Shown here: positions 6,431-8,496 of the stretch, piece by piece
Numbering within the stretch: the stretch's first letter is position 1
Layout: the number at the start of each line of letters is the position of its first letter
Origin: Chloroflexota bacterium
Lineage (GTDB): Bacteria; Chloroflexota; Dehalococcoidia; Lucifugimonadales; JADFKI01
Direction: 5' to 3'
NCBI GenBank assembly: GCA_022565015.1
Contig: JADFKI010000160.1
Location: 1 to 8,496, forward strand
Length of the DNA stretch: 8,496 nt
The notes under the pieces: generated by a model
Seen by the model: the letters and a program-made list of their open reading frames with translations, nothing else
Databases searched by the model: none
What the model was told of the DNA's origin: nothing
Program-made: the position numbers and the translations under genes

Positions 6431-6700
6431 ATGGGCAGACATAAAGTCACGGTCATACTTATCCCGGACGAAGACGGGTACGTAGCGTATATTCCATCCT
6501 TCCCCAGCTGTAATACGAGCGGTGATTCACCTCGACAGGCACTTGAGAACGCTAAGGAATCGCTTGAGCTTCTATTCGTAGAGCCTTCAGAGGATGACCT
6601 TGAAGACCTGAACTTTGCCCATGCCGACCACGTTACAGTGGGAGAAGTGGAATTGGAGCTGCCGGTGAAACCGAAACCCACAAAGACCCTGGCCGGCTAG
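6431..6700 (+). CDS. Orphan HicB-family antitoxin-like protein
   Basis: The 89-residue product has the HicB antitoxin core, a degenerate RNase H-like fold. Visible features are strand VTVILIPDEDGYVAYIPSFP (6-25), a Cys at 27, the SGDSPRQALENAKESLELL helix (30-48), and an acidic linker. In HicAB systems HicB binds and blocks HicA, an mRNA-cleaving toxin, and often represses the operon through a C-terminal DNA-binding domain. Here the last 30 residues (HVTVGEVELELPVKPKPTKT) show no ribbon-helix-helix or helix-turn-helix pattern, so this is the short form. No HicA is found on either side: the amidohydrolase is upstream with a 16-base gap and cobyric acid synthase converges from 19 bases downstream. 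It is probably transcribed with the amidohydrolase. It may be a leftover antitoxin, an anti-toxin defence, or a HicB-fold protein with another role. Confidence 0.8.
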   Translation: MGRHKVTVILIPDEDGYVAYIPSFPSCNTSGDSPRQALENAKESLELLFVEPSEDDLEDLNFAHADHVTVGEVELELPVKPKPTKTLAG

Positions 6701-6712
6701 TCAAAAAGCACC

Positions 6713-6719
6713 GGAGGAA
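6713..6719 (+). promoter_or_regulatory. Orphan Shine-Dalgarno-like sequence after the HicB gene
   Basis: GGAGGAA lies 13 bases after the HicB stop, where a downstream partner would have its ribosome site. No ATG, GTG or TTG follows at usable spacing; the next ATG is about 27 bases away and opens no supported gene. It overlaps the end of the convergent cobyric acid synthase gene. It could be chance or the scar of a lost hicA. Confidence 0.25.
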
Positions 6720-8252
6720 TTAGCCCAACCCGGCAATCGCGTATATGGCATCCATGTCCAGGCTGTCTCTCATCAGCGCGGCCAGCTTGTCGAACTCTTC
6801 GCTCTGAGAGAAATCGTCGGCTGTGAAGTCCGTCCCAACGCCCTTTCGCGACGCTATCCGAGAGAGTATTGATCGCCTGAGCTCGGTGTTCAGGAAGAGC
6901 CCGTGGACATACGTCCCGAGGACCCATCCGTCCTCGCTCAACGCGCCATCGAAACCATCCACGGGCACGCCTGATCGAGTTGCGATGCGAAATGGTCGGT
7001 TATTTTCCGAGTGCTCATTGCTCGGCCTGGAATTACCCATGTGGATCTCGTAGCCCTCGAAGGACAGGCCTTCGCTTCCCTCGAGCAGTCCGACGCCGGA
7101 CGCTGAGGTCCCGACCACCTGGTGCGTCTCCTTTTCGGGCACGAACGTCGTGGTTACCGGCAGCAGTCCCAGTCCGCGCACCTCGGGATTATCGGACTCA
7201 ACCCCAAGGGGGTCCCGTATGGACTCTCCAAGCATCTGGTAACCTCCGCAGATGCCGATAACGGCGGTGCCGTCGCGAGCAAGCTGCCTTATGCGTTTCG
7301 CCAGTCCGGACCGGTCCAGATAATTGAGGTCGGAGACCGTTGTCTTGGTGCCCGGCAGTATGACCAGGTCCGGGCTGCCCAGGTCATCGAGGGAGCGCAC
7401 ATACCTGAGGTTCACACCGGCATCTCGTTTCAGGGGATCGAAGTCGTCGAAGTTGGCGATATGAGGCAAGGCGATCACGGCGACGTCGAGCACGGCATCG
7501 TCTGTCGCATGGGAAATATTCTCGGCGCTGGGCGAGTCCTCCTCGGGGATGTAGATGTCCCTAAAATAGGGCACTACTCCGAGCACGGGCACGTCGATCA
7601 TCTCCTCGAGCTGATTCAGCCCCGGCTTCAATATTTCTACGTCTCCTCGGAACTTGTTGATTACGACCCCCTTTATCAACGCCCTCTCCTCGGTTGCGAT
7701 AAGGCATACCGTGCCGTATAGAGATGCGAATATCCCTCCCTTGTCTATGTCTCCCACCAGAAGCACCGGGGAATTCGAATACAGCGCGACCTCCATGTTG
7801 ACGATGTCGCCCTGACGCAGGTTGATCTCCGCAGGACTGCCCGCGCCTTCGATGACGACGACCTCATATTCGGACCGCAGCCGGTCCAACGCGCCGGTCA
7901 CCGTCTCCCACAGGCCTTCCTTGCGTCGATTGAAGTTCTTGGACTCGAGGTGGCCCACCGGCTTGCCCATGACGACGAGCTGGGACCGATAGTCCACTTC
8001 CGGCTTGAGAAGCACCGGGTTCATGTCGACCGAAGGCAACACGCCCGCCGCCTCTGCCTGCACGGCCTGCGAACGGCCGATCTCGGCTCCGTCGGGCGTG
8101 ACGAAGGAGTTCAACGACATGTTCTGGGCCTTGAAGGGCGCCACGTCGTAGCCGTCCTGACGCAGAATACGACACAGCGCGGTCACCAGCAGACTCTTGC
8201 CCACCGAGGAGCCCGTGCCCTGTATCATGATGGTCCTGGCGACTGAGGCCAA
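6720..8252 (-). CDS. cobQ: Cobyric acid synthase (adenosylcobyrinic acid a,c-diamide amidotransferase)
   Basis: This 510-residue enzyme matches CobQ/CbiP over its full usual length. It performs the ATP- and glutamine-dependent amidation of the b, d, e and g side chains of adenosylcobyrinic acid a,c-diamide, giving adenosylcobyric acid in B12 synthesis, in the cytosol. The N-terminal ATP-binding half shows QGTGSSVGKS (11-20), KAQNMSLNS (41-49), EGAGSPAEINLR (135-146), GDIDKGG (167-173) and INKFRGD (198-204). The C-terminal glutaminase half shows LPGTKTT (299-305), GICGGYQM with nucleophile C335, YEIHMG (401-406) and GTYVHGLF with catalytic H450. It starts at TTG with AAGGAG seven bases upstream; the next in-frame ATG, codon 9, would cut the first strand. 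It lies alone here, without other cobalamin genes, and converges on the HicB gene with 19 bases between and no terminator. Confidence 0.97.
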   Translation of the reverse strand: MASVARTIMIQGTGSSVGKSLLVTALCRILRQDGYDVAPFKAQNMSLNSFVTPDGAEIGRSQAVQAEAAGVLPSVDMNPVLLKPEVDYRSQLVVMGKPVGHLESKNFNRRKEGLWETVTGALDRLRSEYEVVVIEGAGSPAEINLRQGDIVNMEVALYSNSPVLLVGDIDKGGIFASLYGTVCLIATEERALIKGVVINKFRGDVEILKPGLNQLEEMIDVPVLGVVPYFRDIYIPEEDSPSAENISHATDDAVLDVAVIALPHIANFDDFDPLKRDAGVNLRYVRSLDDLGSPDLVILPGTKTTVSDLNYLDRSGLAKRIRQLARDGTAVIGICGGYQMLGESIRDPLGVESDNPEVRGLGLLPVTTTFVPEKETHQVVGTSASGVGLLEGSEGLSFEGYEIHMGNSRPSNEHSENNRPFRIATRSGVPVDGFDGALSEDGWVLGTYVHGLFLNTELRRSILSRIASRKGVGTDFTADDFSQSEEFDKLAALMRDSLDMDAIYAIAGLG

Positions 8253-8259
8253 TCCTTAT

Positions 8260-8265
8260 CTCCTT
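8260..8265 (-). promoter_or_regulatory. Ribosome binding site deciding the cobQ TTG start
   Basis: Minus-strand AAGGAG lies seven bases before TTG (8252-8250). A second AAGGA directly abuts the TTG and is too close to act. This supports TTG over the in-frame ATG at codon 9. Confidence 0.75.
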
Positions 8266-8308
8266 GACGCCTGCCAGGCATCGCAGGTATCGGCTAAAAG
8301 CCTATCCG

Positions 8309-8329
8309 AAAACCTCATTTGCAGGTTTT
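8309..8329 (-). other. Perfect 7-bp hairpin in the cobQ leader
   Basis: AAAACCT (8309-8315) and AGGTTTT (8323-8329) pair perfectly around a seven-base loop. Read on the minus strand the 3' arm ends in TTTT and the next bases are CGGATAGG, so it could act as a weak terminator or attenuator about 57 bases upstream of the cobQ start. Confidence 0.35.
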
Positions 8330-8397
8330 ACGGTCCTTCGACAGAGCTCTCCGCAGCGGCGGTCCGCAGCGTTGGACTCCGAAGATGTAAATATTAG

Positions 8398-8479
8398 GGA
8401 GTCGGAGAGTCCAGCGATATACATTCCTAGGAGTCGGACAGGACGAACGGAAGATGGCCCGCTCGTGGTCTCCGACTCC
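8398..8479. repeat. Cluster of GGAGTCGGAG repeats, direct and inverted
   Basis: GGAGTCGGAG occurs at 8398-8407, a one-mismatch copy GGAGTCGGAC at 8430-8439, and the exact inverse CTCCGACTCC at 8470-8479. A related GGACTCCGA lies at 8374-8382, and GGACTC (8374-8379) can pair with GAGTCC (8407-8412). Three near-identical ten-base units in 82 bases of non-coding DNA are unlikely by chance. They may be operator sites or part of an RNA fold. Confidence 0.55.
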
Positions 8480-8496
8480 GCTGGTGGTGCCTCCCA

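Larger units (their letters stand above)
8253..8496 (-). promoter_or_regulatory. Leader/upstream region of cobQ, no gene recognised
   Basis: These 244 bases hold no supported gene. Read toward cobQ they contain, in order: the GAGTCGGA-type repeat cluster (8374-8479), an AT-rich patch near 8386-8396, a perfect seven-pair hairpin (8329-8309), a small GGCT/AGCC hairpin (8302-8292), a CCTGC/GCAGG stem (8287-8270) close to the ribosome site, and then the start codon. A standard cobalamin riboswitch is not visible. One minus-strand frame is open from 8496 to a stop at 8304-8302 (64 residues), but its composition is not convincing. Confidence 0.4.

Noticed and set aside
7122..7721. 199-residue plus-strand frame opposite cobQ
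   Set aside because: Antisense shadow of a gene with unmistakable CobQ motifs; no ribosome site.
8302..8496. Minus-strand open frame of 64 residues entering from the right edge
   Set aside because: Low-complexity Ser/Pro/Arg content, runs through the repeat cluster, and has no motif; could be the tail of an upstream gene but nothing supports it.
8454..8496. Plus-strand ATG at 8454 as the start of a gene leaving the window
   Set aside because: Only 14 codons visible, the nearest GGAG is about 20 bases away, and the residues are uninformative.
8253..8496. Complete cobalamin riboswitch upstream of cobQ
   Set aside because: Only a gapped B12-box-like string is present; the other conserved blocks cannot be found by eye.
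1..8496. CRISPR arrays, tRNA or rRNA genes, insertion sequences
   Set aside because: No regularly spaced repeats of CRISPR length, no cloverleaf or TTCGA-type T-arm with acceptor stem, no rRNA-like stretch and no transposase were seen on either strand.

Overview
The window looks like a chromosomal stretch from a free-living bacterium, with GC-rich core genes around a lower-GC middle section. By hand count, bases 5281-5340 are 41/60 GC and bases 1501-1560 are 26/60 GC. No phage, plasmid or insertion-sequence gene is visible. A berberine-bridge-type FAD oxidase, an M14 peptidase with an amidotransferase-like tail, a TRZ/ATZ amidohydrolase and a YCII/DGPF small protein together would fit an uncultured Chloroflexota (Dehalococcoidia/SAR202-like) genome. 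That is a guess from gene style; nothing here is taxonomically decisive.

Layout. Bases 2-760 (+) hold the C-terminal part of an FAD-linked oxidase whose start lies outside the window. Bases 761-2296 are a looser, lower-GC region: a small cupin (1052-1348, +) with a good ribosome site and a clear intrinsic terminator, a YCII-like protein (1460-1747, -), and about 550 bases that look like decayed coding sequence. Bases 2297-6700 (+) form a likely operon: a large cytosolic M14-type zinc peptidase, a TRZ/ATZ-type metal-dependent amidohydrolase starting at TTG, and an orphan HicB-like antitoxin. Bases 8252-6720 (-) encode cobyric acid synthase (CobQ/CbiP), convergent with the HicB gene and also starting at TTG. 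The last 244 bases are its leader, with several hairpins and a repeated GAGTCGGA motif.

Function. The peptidase and amidohydrolase are probably co-transcribed and could act in sequence on small peptides or amide/amino-heterocycle compounds inside the cell; this is inferred from order, spacing and the missing signal peptide. CobQ catalyses the four amidations that make cobyric acid on the way to vitamin B12; no other cobalamin gene is in view. HicB has no HicA partner, although a Shine-Dalgarno-like GGAGGAA remains just after its stop.

I found no system that I can claim is new. The points most worth following are the HicA-less HicB locus, the leaderless M14 peptidase/amidohydrolase pair, the decayed region at 1748-2296, and the repeat cluster at the right edge.
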